Assembly (NCBI GenBank): GCA_002371755.1
Contig: DFGM01000170.1
Span: forward strand, 23,314-48,731
Length of the DNA: 25,418 nucleotides
Origin: Verrucomicrobia bacterium UBA3750
GTDB lineage: Bacteria > Verrucomicrobiota > Kiritimatiellia > RFP12 > UBA1067
Reading direction: 5' to 3'
Program-made: the position numbers and the translations under genes
The notes under the pieces: generated by a model
Seen by the model: only the letters and a program-made list of their open reading frames with translations
Databases searched by the model: none
What the model was told of the DNA's origin: nothing
Part shown: in pieces, positions 1 to 6,652 of the stretch
Layout of the letters: every line of letters starts with the position of its first letter
How positions within the stretch are numbered: position 1 is the stretch's first letter

Positions 1-91
1 CGGCTCGCCCGGAGGGCTCGCCCCACCTGCAACCCGAACCCCGAAATCCGAGACACGCTACCCGTTGCCCGCCCCATGGGCATCACCCGAA

Positions 92-201
92 AATCCAATG
101 CCCATCACTCCCGAATCCAATGCCCATTGGTTCCGAATCCAATGCCCATTGGATTTTGATTCAATGCCCATTGGATTCTGGTTCAATGCCCATTGGATTC
201 G
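92..201. repeat. Five tandem 22-bp units with a palindromic core
   Basis: Units begin at 92, 114, 136, 158 and 180, an exact 22-bp period. The best unit contains AATCCAATGCCCATTGGATT (136-155), which has 9-bp inverted arms around a central CC. The first unit keeps only the left arm, and the others differ by one or a few bases. The array lies directly downstream of the rfbD stop codon, which is on the minus strand. The 91 bases before it hold no gene I can support, only CCCGAA-rich sequence and a direct repeat of GGCTCGCC at 2-9 and 15-22. A period of about two helical turns with a dyad in each unit would suit a tandem protein-binding site or a run of small hairpins. The function is unknown. 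Confidence 0.9.
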
Positions 202-214
202 CGTCCCATGCGCT

Positions 215-1135
215 TTACTTGACCCGCCTCTGCTCCCTTTGCGTATAATCGCTCGGTTTGGGGCGGCTGGGGAATTCTTCGGCGATAAACTCCGCGAGGG
301 CTTGTCTCCAGGGAGGTGTGCGGTAGCCGAGCACGTTGAGGACGCTCTTTTTGAGGGCGCTGTTGCGGGGTCTTGGAGCAGGACGCGGGAACTCCTCTGT
401 AGCGCAGGGGACGACTTCGCGCGGGAAGTTTGGCCCCAAAAGTGCTTTTACTTCCAGGGCGAGGTCATGCCAGGAGCACTGTTCTTCGCAAGTTCCGTGG
501 ACTATGCCGCTCACGGATGGGTGTTTGATGAGGAAGCGTATGACATCTGCCACGGTTTTGGCGGAGGTCGGGTTGCCGCGCTGGTCATCCACCACTTTAA
601 TGGGCGGGGTGTCCTTTTCGGCTCCAAGTTTGGCCATTGTGTGGACGAAGCTCGGTCCTCCGGCGCCATAGAGCCACGAAATGCGCAGAATGACGGCATC
701 TGGATAGAGCATGGAGACCATCTGTTCGCCGGCGAACTTGGAAAGTCCATAGACAGTGCGCGGGCGCGGCATGTCCGTTTCGCTCCAGGCCCAGGGTTCG
801 CGCGGCGGCTCGCCCGAAAATACATAGTCGGTGGAAATTGCAATGAGCCGTGCGCCGCACGCCTTTGCCGCGAGTGCCACGTTGCGTGAGCCGTCTTCAT
901 TGAGCGCGAAGGCCATGTCGCGCTCCTGCTCGCATTTGTCGACGTCCGTCATAGCCGCGGCGTGGATTACGAGATCGGGCTTTTCCGCCAAAAATCGCGC
1001 GAAAAGCGCGGAATCCGCCAATATATCCCACTCCGGGAGATCGGCGACGACGATTTCGTGGCCGTCCTTTTCACCCAATTCGCGCTGAAGGGTGCGTCCG
1101 AGCATACCCTTGCCGCCGGTGATGAGTATCTTCAT
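215..1135 (-). CDS. rfbD: dTDP-4-dehydrorhamnose reductase (RmlD family)
   Basis: A 306-residue cytoplasmic short-chain dehydrogenase of the RmlD substrate-binding family. It would reduce dTDP-4-dehydro-L-rhamnose to dTDP-L-rhamnose with NAD(P)H, feeding O-antigen or other surface glycans. Visible features are the N-terminal Rossmann glycine motif GGKGMLG (residues 7-13), the STDYVF strand (101-106) and the catalytic pair Y129 and K133 in YGLSK. The length is normal for the family. The ATG overlaps the purN stop as ATGA, so it is probably translationally coupled as the last gene of dnaX-nfeD-purN-rfbD. The other rhamnose genes (rmlABC) are not in this window. A related RmlD-like reductase, or a MAT2B-like sugar-nucleotide reductase, remains possible because specificity inside this family is hard to read from sequence. 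Confidence 0.85.
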   Translation of the reverse strand: MKILITGGKGMLGRTLQRELGEKDGHEIVVADLPEWDILADSALFARFLAEKPDLVIHAAAMTDVDKCEQERDMAFALNEDGSRNVALAAKACGARLIAISTDYVFSGEPPREPWAWSETDMPRPRTVYGLSKFAGEQMVSMLYPDAVILRISWLYGAGGPSFVHTMAKLGAEKDTPPIKVVDDQRGNPTSAKTVADVIRFLIKHPSVSGIVHGTCEEQCSWHDLALEVKALLGPNFPREVVPCATEEFPRPAPRPRNSALKKSVLNVLGYRTPPWRQALAEFIAEEFPSRPKPSDYTQREQRRVK

Positions 1136-1746
1136 CTAGCTATCCTCACGCGCCTGCCTTCGATCTTGTAATTGCCCGCGGCTATTATCCCAAGAGCCTC
1201 GGGGAAGGCTTTGTGTTCCTCCACCTGGATTCGCGCATGAAGAGTCTCCGGCGTGTCGTCTTCTTCCACTTTTACGGCTTTTTGGACGATTATGGGACCG
1301 GAATCGGTGCCCGCATCGACGAAATGCACTGTCACGCCGGCCACCTTGCAGCCGTAGTCCAGCGCTTGCGTCCAGCTGTGGACGCCCGGAAAGGCAGGGA
1401 GAAGGGCGGGGTGTATGTTGAGAACGCGATTGGGATACGCGGCAAGGAGTTTTGGCTTCACTATCCTCATGAATCCCGCCAGGACCACGGTATCGACGCC
1501 TGAGTCCTTGAGGATGCGTATGCACTCGTCTTCGGCGGGGCCTTCAAGTTTTGTCTTCCACGGCGCACAATCGAGATATTGGCACTTTATGCCGTGTTTT
1601 TTCGCTCTTTCGAGGATATATGCATCTTTCACATCGGCAAGGACGATCTTTATTTCCGCGTCGAGCGTGCCGTTTTCTATGGCTTCGACGATAGACTGCA
1701 TATTCGAGCCGCTGCCCGAGCCTAGTATTCCAAGATTGAGTTTCAT
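1132..1746 (-). CDS. purN: Phosphoribosylglycinamide formyltransferase
   Basis: A 204-residue folate-dependent GAR transformylase. It transfers a formyl group from 10-formyltetrahydrofolate to GAR in the third step of purine synthesis, in the cytosol. The N terminus has the phosphate-binding loop ILGSGSGSN. The catalytic residues known from E. coli (N106, H108, D144) are present as N110 and H112 in NIHPALLPAFPG and D148 in DAGTDSGPII. The length is normal. Its ATG overlaps the stop of the NfeD-like gene, and its own stop overlaps the rfbD start, so the three genes are tightly packed. The other purine gene in the window, purB, is distant and in a different transcription unit. Confidence 0.95.
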   Translation of the reverse strand: MKLNLGILGSGSGSNMQSIVEAIENGTLDAEIKIVLADVKDAYILERAKKHGIKCQYLDCAPWKTKLEGPAEDECIRILKDSGVDTVVLAGFMRIVKPKLLAAYPNRVLNIHPALLPAFPGVHSWTQALDYGCKVAGVTVHFVDAGTDSGPIIVQKAVKVEEDDTPETLHARIQVEEHKAFPEALGIIAAGNYKIEGRRVRIAR

Positions 1747-2183
1747 AGCGCTTCCACTTCGAGGGTGAGGTTTTTGCGGGATTTCACTTTCACTTCAGTG
1801 CCTGCCTTCAGCGGCGAAGATGCAACGGCATCCCATTCGGCGTCGCCCAGAAGAACGCGTCCGGACTGCGGCGGGAGGATGTCGGCAGTCGTTTTGCCTA
1901 TGCGTCCTGCGAAGCCATCATCGAAATCTTCACCTTCTTCCGACTTGCCGCCGGTAAAGATGCTCTTGAGCCACCGCCTGAGGCATGCGAGATAGAGGAT
2001 GGAGAACACCGAGAAGGCGATGGCCTGCCATACAGGCGTGAGAGTCGGGCCCAGGGCGAACTTGAGCAGCCCCACCGAAGCGGCGGAAAGGCCGAAAAAG
2101 AATATCACGAAGCCGGGAGCCATAAGCTCAAGGAGCATAAGAGCCGCGCCGGCATACATCCATAACCATGCTATTGAGGCCAT
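1743..2183 (-). CDS. NfeD-like membrane protein (short form)
   Basis: A 146-residue inner-membrane protein. The N-terminal half is a hydrophobic block (about residues 4-70) that would form three or four membrane segments. The C-terminal half (about 90-146) looks like the small OB-fold of NfeD proteins, with the characteristic GRVLLGDAEWDA stretch. Short NfeD proteins usually sit beside a stomatin/SPFH gene and are thought to act with it on membrane organisation or proteolysis. Here the neighbours are dnaX and purN, and no stomatin is in the window. A good ribosome-binding site (AAAGGA) lies upstream of the ATG, and the stop overlaps the purN start. The family assignment comes from fold and motif appearance; the cellular role is not known. 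Confidence 0.75.
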   Translation of the reverse strand: MASIAWLWMYAGAALMLLELMAPGFVIFFFGLSAASVGLLKFALGPTLTPVWQAIAFSVFSILYLACLRRWLKSIFTGGKSEEGEDFDDGFAGRIGKTTADILPPQSGRVLLGDAEWDAVASSPLKAGTEVKVKSRKNLTLEVEAL

Positions 2184-2204
2184 ATTTCCGGTCCTTTCTT
2201 CCTT

Positions 2205-2216
2205 TATATATATATA
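2205..2216. repeat. (TA)6 run between dnaX and the nfeD-like gene
   Basis: Six TA dinucleotides immediately follow the dnaX stop codon (read on the minus strand) and precede the ribosome-binding site of the NfeD-like gene. It is very AT-rich inside a GC-rich genome. It could act as a -10-like element for an internal promoter about 20 nt upstream of the ATG, or simply be an unstable dinucleotide repeat. I see no -35 box. Confidence 0.5.
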
Positions 2217-3656
2217 TTATCCTCTTATGTCCACGAGTTGCGCGCCGGGGATCGAGGTTATTATATCATTGACGAGCGCATCTTCCAGGATTCCGCCGGC
2301 GGCATCCGGCGGCATCTTGGGGGCGGTGGCGGCGGCTTCTGCCGCCGCCACAGGACTGGGCGCCGGCGAAGGGGCGGGCTTCGGGATAGAGGGTGCGGGT
2401 GCGGCTACTGGAGCCGGGCCTGGGGCTGGCGCGGGCCGGGGTGCCGGTTTTGGTGCCGTGGCAGGCGCGGAGGGCGCGGGTGCGGGTGCGGCCTCGGCTG
2501 CGGATGCCGCTCCTTTCAGCTCGCGCACTGCCGCCATCAGCTCTTCGATGCTTGCCGTGGTGGCTATGCGGCTTGCGCGGATAAGCGTCATCTCCATGAG
2601 GGTGCGTACGCTCAAGACGTAGCGCAGCTTGTCTTCCATGTCCGCGAGTTGGTCGCAGATGCGAATCGTGCGGTTGAAATCGAGTTTCTTCGCCTGCTCT
2701 TCCAGGATGCGTATCTGATCCGGGGTCGCTTCTATGGAAGATGCCTTGCCGCCCAGTGCCTGCACCACCACTATATTGCGGAAGTGCGTGAGAAGTTCCG
2801 CCGAAAGCCTCCTCATGTTCTTTCCGGCTGAATCGAACTTCTCTATGGACGAAAGAATGCCGCCGATATCGCCTCCAATGATGGCGGATGCGAGGTTTTC
2901 CAGTTCGCCGCGCGAGACGAGCCCGAATACGCCGAGAGCATCCTGTTCCGTCACTTTGTCGCCCTTGAACGAGACCAGCTGGTCGAGCGAAGACAATGCG
3001 TCGCGCATGCCGCCTTCCGCACCGCGCGCAATCGCCAAAAGCGCGTCTTCTTCGGCATCTATCTTTTCGTTCGCGCAGATGTGCTTGAGGCGCGAAACGA
3101 TGTCGTTCGTCTGGATGCGGCGCAAGTCGAATCTCTGGCAACGGCTCACGATGGTGCCGAGCACCTTGTCGCCTTCCGTGGTCGCGAAGACGAACTTCAC
3201 GTATGGCGGCGGCTCTTCGAGCGTCTTGAGGAGCGCGTTCCAGGCCGATGCCGTCAGCATATGGCATTCATCGATGATGAACACCTTGTATTTGGAAGAC
3301 CCCGGCTTGAACTGCACCGCCTCGATTATCGGATGCACGTCCTCCACCTTGTTGTGGCTGGCAGCGTCCAGCTCGACCACATCCAGAGAACGGCTCTCTG
3401 CGATTTCGACGCAGTTGGTGCATTTGCCGCACGGCTCGTCGCCATTCGGGGAAAGGCAGTTGAGCGCCTTGGCGAAAATACGCGAGAGGGTGGTCTTGCC
3501 GATGCCGCGCGAACCGATGAAGAGATAGGCGTTGGCGATGCGGCCGGAGGCAATCGCGTTCTTGAGAGTGGATACCACGTGCTCCTGTCCAACGACGTCG
3601 GAAAACGTCATTGGACGGTACTTTAGCGGCAGCGCTACATGTCGGTATTCGTTCAT
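2217..3656 (-). CDS. dnaX: DNA polymerase III subunit gamma/tau
   Basis: A 479-residue clamp-loader AAA+ ATPase, which loads the sliding clamp and organises the replisome. Visible features are Walker A GSRGIGKT (residues 48-55), a zinc knuckle with cysteines 67, 76, 79 and 82, Walker B IIDECHML (127-134), the sensor region FVFATTE, and the SRC arginine-finger motif (171-173). Residues 383-453 are an almost pure Pro/Ala linker. They are followed by a short tail ending GAQLVDIRG, which resembles the conserved end of many bacterial DnaX proteins. The protein is much shorter than E. coli tau (643 residues), with no room for a separate long tau domain. The start is the ATG at 3656, only 8 nt from a TATAAT box, so the mRNA may be leaderless. 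The usual ybaB-recR partners are absent. Confidence 0.95.
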   Translation of the reverse strand: MNEYRHVALPLKYRPMTFSDVVGQEHVVSTLKNAIASGRIANAYLFIGSRGIGKTTLSRIFAKALNCLSPNGDEPCGKCTNCVEIAESRSLDVVELDAASHNKVEDVHPIIEAVQFKPGSSKYKVFIIDECHMLTASAWNALLKTLEEPPPYVKFVFATTEGDKVLGTIVSRCQRFDLRRIQTNDIVSRLKHICANEKIDAEEDALLAIARGAEGGMRDALSSLDQLVSFKGDKVTEQDALGVFGLVSRGELENLASAIIGGDIGGILSSIEKFDSAGKNMRRLSAELLTHFRNIVVVQALGGKASSIEATPDQIRILEEQAKKLDFNRTIRICDQLADMEDKLRYVLSVRTLMEMTLIRASRIATTASIEELMAAVRELKGAASAAEAAPAPAPSAPATAPKPAPRPAPAPGPAPVAAPAPSIPKPAPSPAPSPVAAAEAAATAPKMPPDAAGGILEDALVNDIITSIPGAQLVDIRG

Positions 3657-3664
3657 CGCCGCAT

Positions 3665-3673
3665 ATTATATCA
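3665..3673 (-). promoter_or_regulatory. Extended -10 promoter of dnaX
   Basis: On the minus strand this reads TGATATAAT, a perfect TATAAT with an upstream TG. The box ends 8 nt before the dnaX ATG, so transcription should begin at or within a base or two of the start codon. No convincing -35 box is present. The preceding GGAAAAATGATATAATATG matches the promoters of rpmE, kdsA and lysS. The 3674-3806 stretch upstream is GC-rich and holds no gene. It has one 7-bp inverted repeat (GGCAGGG at 3737-3743, CCCTGCC at 3754-3760) beyond the prfA stop. Confidence 0.7.
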
Positions 3674-3806
3674 TTTTTCCCGGCTCAGTGCGAGGGGTGC
3701 GGCGAGGGGCTCTGTTGCGTGGTATGGGGTGCGGCGGGCAGGGGGCTCAGCCGCCCTGCCGCCGGGGCGCACCGGCATGGCGGCGCGCCGGCGAAAACTC
3801 CGCGCT

Positions 3807-4883
3807 TCATTTGAGCGCTCTTGCGATGCGCTCGTCGAGGTCGTTCGCCGCAAGGGCGGCGAGGAGGTCGTCTATTTCACCTTCCATAATCCTGTCCAGA
3901 GCATAGAGCGTAAGGTCTATGCGGTGGTCGGTCATGCGGTTTTGGGGGAAATTGTATGTGCGGATGCGCTCTGACCTGTCGCCCGAGCCGCGCAAGGTGA
4001 GCCTGTCCGCGCCGAGTTTCGCTTCTTCTTCCTTGCGTTTGAAGTCCAAAATGCGCGCCTTCAGGGTGGCGAGGCACTTTTCGCGGTTGCGGATTTGGCT
4101 GCGCTCGTCCTGGCAGACGGCGACTAGCCCTGTCGGGATATGGGTCATGCGGACTGCCGATTCGGTCTTGTTCACATGCTGGCCGCCCGCGCCGCCGGAG
4201 CAAAAGAGGTCTATCCGTATGTCCTTTTCGGGGATTTCGAGGTCGTCTTCCTCGTCCGCCTCGGGGAATACGACCACGGTGGCGGCGGAAGTATGGATGC
4301 GGCCTTGCGCTTCAGTGACGGGCACTCTCTGCACCCTGTGCCCGCCCGACTCGAACCTAAGCGAGCCGTACGCCCCCTCCCCGGCCACCGTAAAGACGAT
4401 TTCCTTGAACCCGTCCAGGCTCGTGGCGTTGGAGTTCATGACGGAAATCTTCCAGCCCTTGCGTTCGGCGTAGCGCGAATACATTCTGAAGAGGTCGCCC
4501 GCGAAAAGCGCGGCCTCATCGCCCCCGGTGCCTGCGCGAATCTCCATGACGGCGTTTCTGCCCTCCAGGGGGTCGGGCGGAAGAAGAGCGGCGAGCACTT
4601 TCCGCTCCAATGCGGGCAGTTCCGCCTTGAGACGCTCGATTTCGGCGGCGGCCTCTTCGCGGAAATCGGGATCCTCGAGGAGCGATTCGTTGCCCGAAAT
4701 GTCGCCCAAAGCCTTGGAATAGGCCAGATACGAGGCTTCAAGCTTCTTTAGAAAGGCGTGGTCGCGCAACACCTCCCTGTAACGCTTGGGGTCGGATAAA
4801 ACAGCGGGGTCGCCCATATCCGTTTCCACGGAGGCTAGGCGACCCAGTACGCTTTCGATCCTTGCTGTGTCCAGCAGGCTCAC
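3807..4883 (-). CDS. prfA: Peptide chain release factor 1
   Basis: A 358-residue class I release factor that reads UAA and UAG and triggers hydrolysis of peptidyl-tRNA on the ribosome. The catalytic GGQ is at residues 233-235 (GGAGGQHVNKTES). The stop-codon reading tripeptide is PVT at 188-190, the PxT type of RF1 rather than the SPF type of RF2. The length matches the family. The start is GTG at 4883, overlapping the rpmE stop as GTGA; the usual RF1 N terminus fits this start and the genes are probably coupled. The rpmE-prfA order is common in bacteria. The hemK/prmC methylase that often follows, and which modifies the GGQ glutamine, is not here. Confidence 0.97.
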   Translation of the reverse strand: MSLLDTARIESVLGRLASVETDMGDPAVLSDPKRYREVLRDHAFLKKLEASYLAYSKALGDISGNESLLEDPDFREEAAAEIERLKAELPALERKVLAALLPPDPLEGRNAVMEIRAGTGGDEAALFAGDLFRMYSRYAERKGWKISVMNSNATSLDGFKEIVFTVAGEGAYGSLRFESGGHRVQRVPVTEAQGRIHTSAATVVVFPEADEEDDLEIPEKDIRIDLFCSGGAGGQHVNKTESAVRMTHIPTGLVAVCQDERSQIRNREKCLATLKARILDFKRKEEEAKLGADRLTLRGSGDRSERIRTYNFPQNRMTDHRIDLTLYALDRIMEGEIDDLLAALAANDLDERIARALK

Positions 4884-5086
4884 TTGGCGAATTTAGCGTA
4901 GCGCTTCTTGAACGAATCCACGCGGCCTTCGGTATCGACCATGGTCTTCTGGCCCGTGAAATACGGGTGGCAGGCCGAGCAGGTGTTGACCTGCATTTCC
5001 TTCTTCGTGGAACGCGTCTTGATAACATTACCGCAAGCGCAGGTAATCGTTGCCTCGCCGTATGCAGGATGGATGTCTTTCTTCAT
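4880..5086 (-). CDS. rpmE: 50S ribosomal protein L31, zinc-binding type
   Basis: A 68-residue large-subunit ribosomal protein. It begins MKKDIHPAYGEA and has the four zinc ligands of the C+ form: C16 and C18 (TCACGN), then C36 and C39 (TCSACHPY). A longer open frame extends upstream, but the ATG at 5086 is chosen because it matches the conserved L31 N terminus and is preceded by a ribosome-binding site (AAGGAAAGAAG on the minus strand). It heads a two-gene unit with prfA. The zinc form implies that a zinc-free paralogue could exist elsewhere in the genome; none is seen here. Confidence 0.95.
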   Translation of the reverse strand: MKKDIHPAYGEATITCACGNVIKTRSTKKEMQVNTCSACHPYFTGQKTMVDTEGRVDSFKKRYAKFAK

Positions 5087-5126
5087 ATTGCCGTCTTCTT
5101 TCCTTGCTTGTGCAAATTGAGCGCAT

Positions 5127-5135
5127 ATTATACCA
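5127..5135 (-). promoter_or_regulatory. Extended -10 promoter of rpmE-prfA
   Basis: On the minus strand this reads TGGTATAAT inside GGAATATGGTATAATAT, a 17-base string identical to the kdsA promoter on the other strand about 100 bp away. It lies 40 nt before the rpmE ATG, giving a leader of about 33 nt that contains the ribosome-binding site. I see no -35 box. Confidence 0.7.
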
Positions 5136-5230
5136 TATTCCCCGGCCCTCGCGCAAGGGGGGTGTTTGGCGGAGCGTTTGCGTCCGTCACCCCGCAAAAA
5201 AAATGCAGTAGGGTAGTGCCACGGCGGCGC

Positions 5231-5245
5231 GGAATATGGTATAAT
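5231..5245 (+). promoter_or_regulatory. Extended -10 promoter of the kdsA-lpt-pts operon
   Basis: The sequence is GGAATATGGTATAAT, with TATAAT at 5240-5245 and TGG just before it. Only 7 nt separate the box from the kdsA ATG at 5253, and no Shine-Dalgarno sequence is present, so the operon mRNA probably starts at the ATG. The expected -35 position has no TTGACA-like hexamer. It is divergent from the rpmE promoter. Confidence 0.7.
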
Positions 5246-5252
5246 ATAGCCC

Positions 5253-6071
5253 ATGAAGAAAGTCGCAATAGATAAAGGCGTGGTGTTTGGCGACGGCAAA
5301 CTTGCGTTTATCGCAGGGCCGTGCGTAATCGAATCGCGCAAGATGGCGTTGGACTTGGCCAAAAGGCTCACGGCTTTGGCCAACAGGCTCGACGTCCCCT
5401 ACGTTTTCAAGGCGAGTTTCGATAAGGCTAACCGGACGAGTGTGGATTCGTTTCGCGGTCCCGGCATAGACGAGGGGCTTGACATACTCGCCGAGGTGCG
5501 GGAGACTTGCGGCGTGCCGGTGATTACCGATGTCCACGAGCCGTGGCAGTGCGCGCGTGCGGCGCAGGTGTGCGATATTCTCCAGATACCTGCATTTCTC
5601 GCGCGTCAGACGGATCTCGTGGTGGCGGCGGGCGAGACGGGCGCGGCCGTCAATGTGAAAAAGGGTCAGTTCATGGCGCCCGAGGATATGGCGCAGGTGA
5701 TTCGCAAGATAGAATCGACCGGCAACAAGCGCATAATTCTTTGCGAGCGCGGCTCGAGCTTCGGCTACAGGAATCTCGTAGCGGATATGCGCAGCCTCCT
5801 TATCATGCGCGAGATGGGGTATCCCGTCATAATGGATGCGACTCATTCGGTGCAGAGGCCGGGCGGGCTCGGGACGGGTTCCGGCGGTGACGGGAAGTAT
5901 GCCCCGGCTCTCGCGCGTGCCGCCGTGGCGACCGGAGTCGACGGCGTATTCATGGAAACCCACCTCAACCCGAAGGTGGCCAAGAGCGATGCGGCGAATG
6001 CGATAAAGTTCTCCGAGGTGGCCGCGCTCTGGAAGAAGCTTCTTGCGATACACAAGGTGGTGAATGATTGA
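5253..6071 (+). CDS. kdsA: 3-deoxy-8-phosphooctulonate synthase (Kdo-8-P synthase)
   Basis: A 272-residue cytosolic enzyme that condenses phosphoenolpyruvate with arabinose 5-phosphate to give Kdo 8-phosphate, committing carbon to the LPS inner core. Recognisable blocks are IAGPCVIES (residues 20-28), FKASFDKANRTS, ITDVHEPWQ, IPAFLARQTDL, NVKKGQFM, GSSFGYRNLV, MDATHSVQRPGG and METHLNPKVAKSD. C24 in GPCVIES is the residue that marks the metal-dependent class of this enzyme; the E. coli-type metal-free enzymes have Asn there. The start is the ATG at 5253, the first in-frame ATG after the promoter. It is the first gene of an operon running to ptsI, and the next gene's TTG overlaps its stop. Confidence 0.96.
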   Translation: MKKVAIDKGVVFGDGKLAFIAGPCVIESRKMALDLAKRLTALANRLDVPYVFKASFDKANRTSVDSFRGPGIDEGLDILAEVRETCGVPVITDVHEPWQCARAAQVCDILQIPAFLARQTDLVVAAGETGAAVNVKKGQFMAPEDMAQVIRKIESTGNKRIILCERGSSFGYRNLVADMRSLLIMREMGYPVIMDATHSVQRPGGLGTGSGGDGKYAPALARAAVATGVDGVFMETHLNPKVAKSDAANAIKFSEVAALWKKLLAIHKVVND

Positions 6072-6652
6072 ATAGGAAACGGATAGCTTGCGTTTTGGCG
6101 CTCCTGGCGGGGTCCGGCGTGTTTGCCGCGTCTCCGATAGCCGGTTTTGGCGCGTTGTCGAATGACAAGGTCCAAGGGGAGCGGCAGGCAGGCGGGTTCA
6201 GCGCGGATGTATGGTTTGCGCGGCGCGATAACGCTTCTGCCGAGGCCGCCCGCCTCAGGCACGAGTATACAAAATGCCTGGAGGCTGTGAATGCGCCTGC
6301 CGAGAATGTCACCGTGCCGGTGGAAAGCTATCCCGACGGTTCCGTAAAGGCGAGCATATTCGCCGAGAAGGCGCAGTTCTTCATCGAGAACGGCAAAGTA
6401 TGGGGCGAGGGCGTGGTGATACGCCAATTCTCCAGGGATGGACAGGTGGAAGCCGAAGTGAAGGCGAGGAATTGCGTGGTCGACCGCATGACGCGCAACG
6501 GTTGGGCGGAGGGTCGTTGTTCCGTGACGCACGGCGGCACCATGGTGGAGGGGGATGGCATATACTTCTCTCTGGCCGACGAATATCTGATGATTTCCGA
6601 AAACACCCGCATTATCACAACAGACTTGAAACTTGGAGGGCTTAAGCTGTGA
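6068..6652 (+). CDS. lptC: LptC-like OstA-fold LPS transport protein
   Basis: A 194-residue exported protein. It has an N-terminal hydrophobic signal or anchor (MNRKRIACVLALLAGSGVFA, residues 1-20) and a C-terminal beta-rich region (about 95-194) with the repeated strands typical of OstA/LptA-LptC jelly rolls (KASIFAEKAQFF, VEAEVKARNCVVDRMT, GTMVEGDGIYFS). LptC links the LptBFG transporter to the periplasmic LptA bridge. Assignment rests on this fold and on its position before an OstA-domain gene and lptB. The start is TTG at 6068, overlapping the kdsA stop as TTGA, with AAGGTGG 8 nt upstream. The middle third (30-90) is unlike anything I recognise. Naming it LptA instead is possible, as both OstA-fold genes here are divergent. 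Confidence 0.65.
   Translation: MNRKRIACVLALLAGSGVFAASPIAGFGALSNDKVQGERQAGGFSADVWFARRDNASAEAARLRHEYTKCLEAVNAPAENVTVPVESYPDGSVKASIFAEKAQFFIENGKVWGEGVVIRQFSRDGQVEAEVKARNCVVDRMTRNGWAEGRCSVTHGGTMVEGDGIYFSLADEYLMISENTRIITTDLKLGGLKL

Noticed and set aside
92..201. CRISPR array
   Set aside because: The 22-bp units are directly contiguous with no unique spacers, and no cas gene is present.
65..889. Long plus-strand open frame through the repeats and rfbD
   Set aside because: It is a shadow of rfbD in a GC-rich region; its first part merely translates the 22-bp repeats and no family is recognisable.
3737..3760. GGCAGGG/CCCTGCC inverted repeat downstream of prfA as a terminator
   Set aside because: It has only a 7-bp stem and no T-run on the minus strand, in a stretch so GC-rich that such repeats arise by chance.
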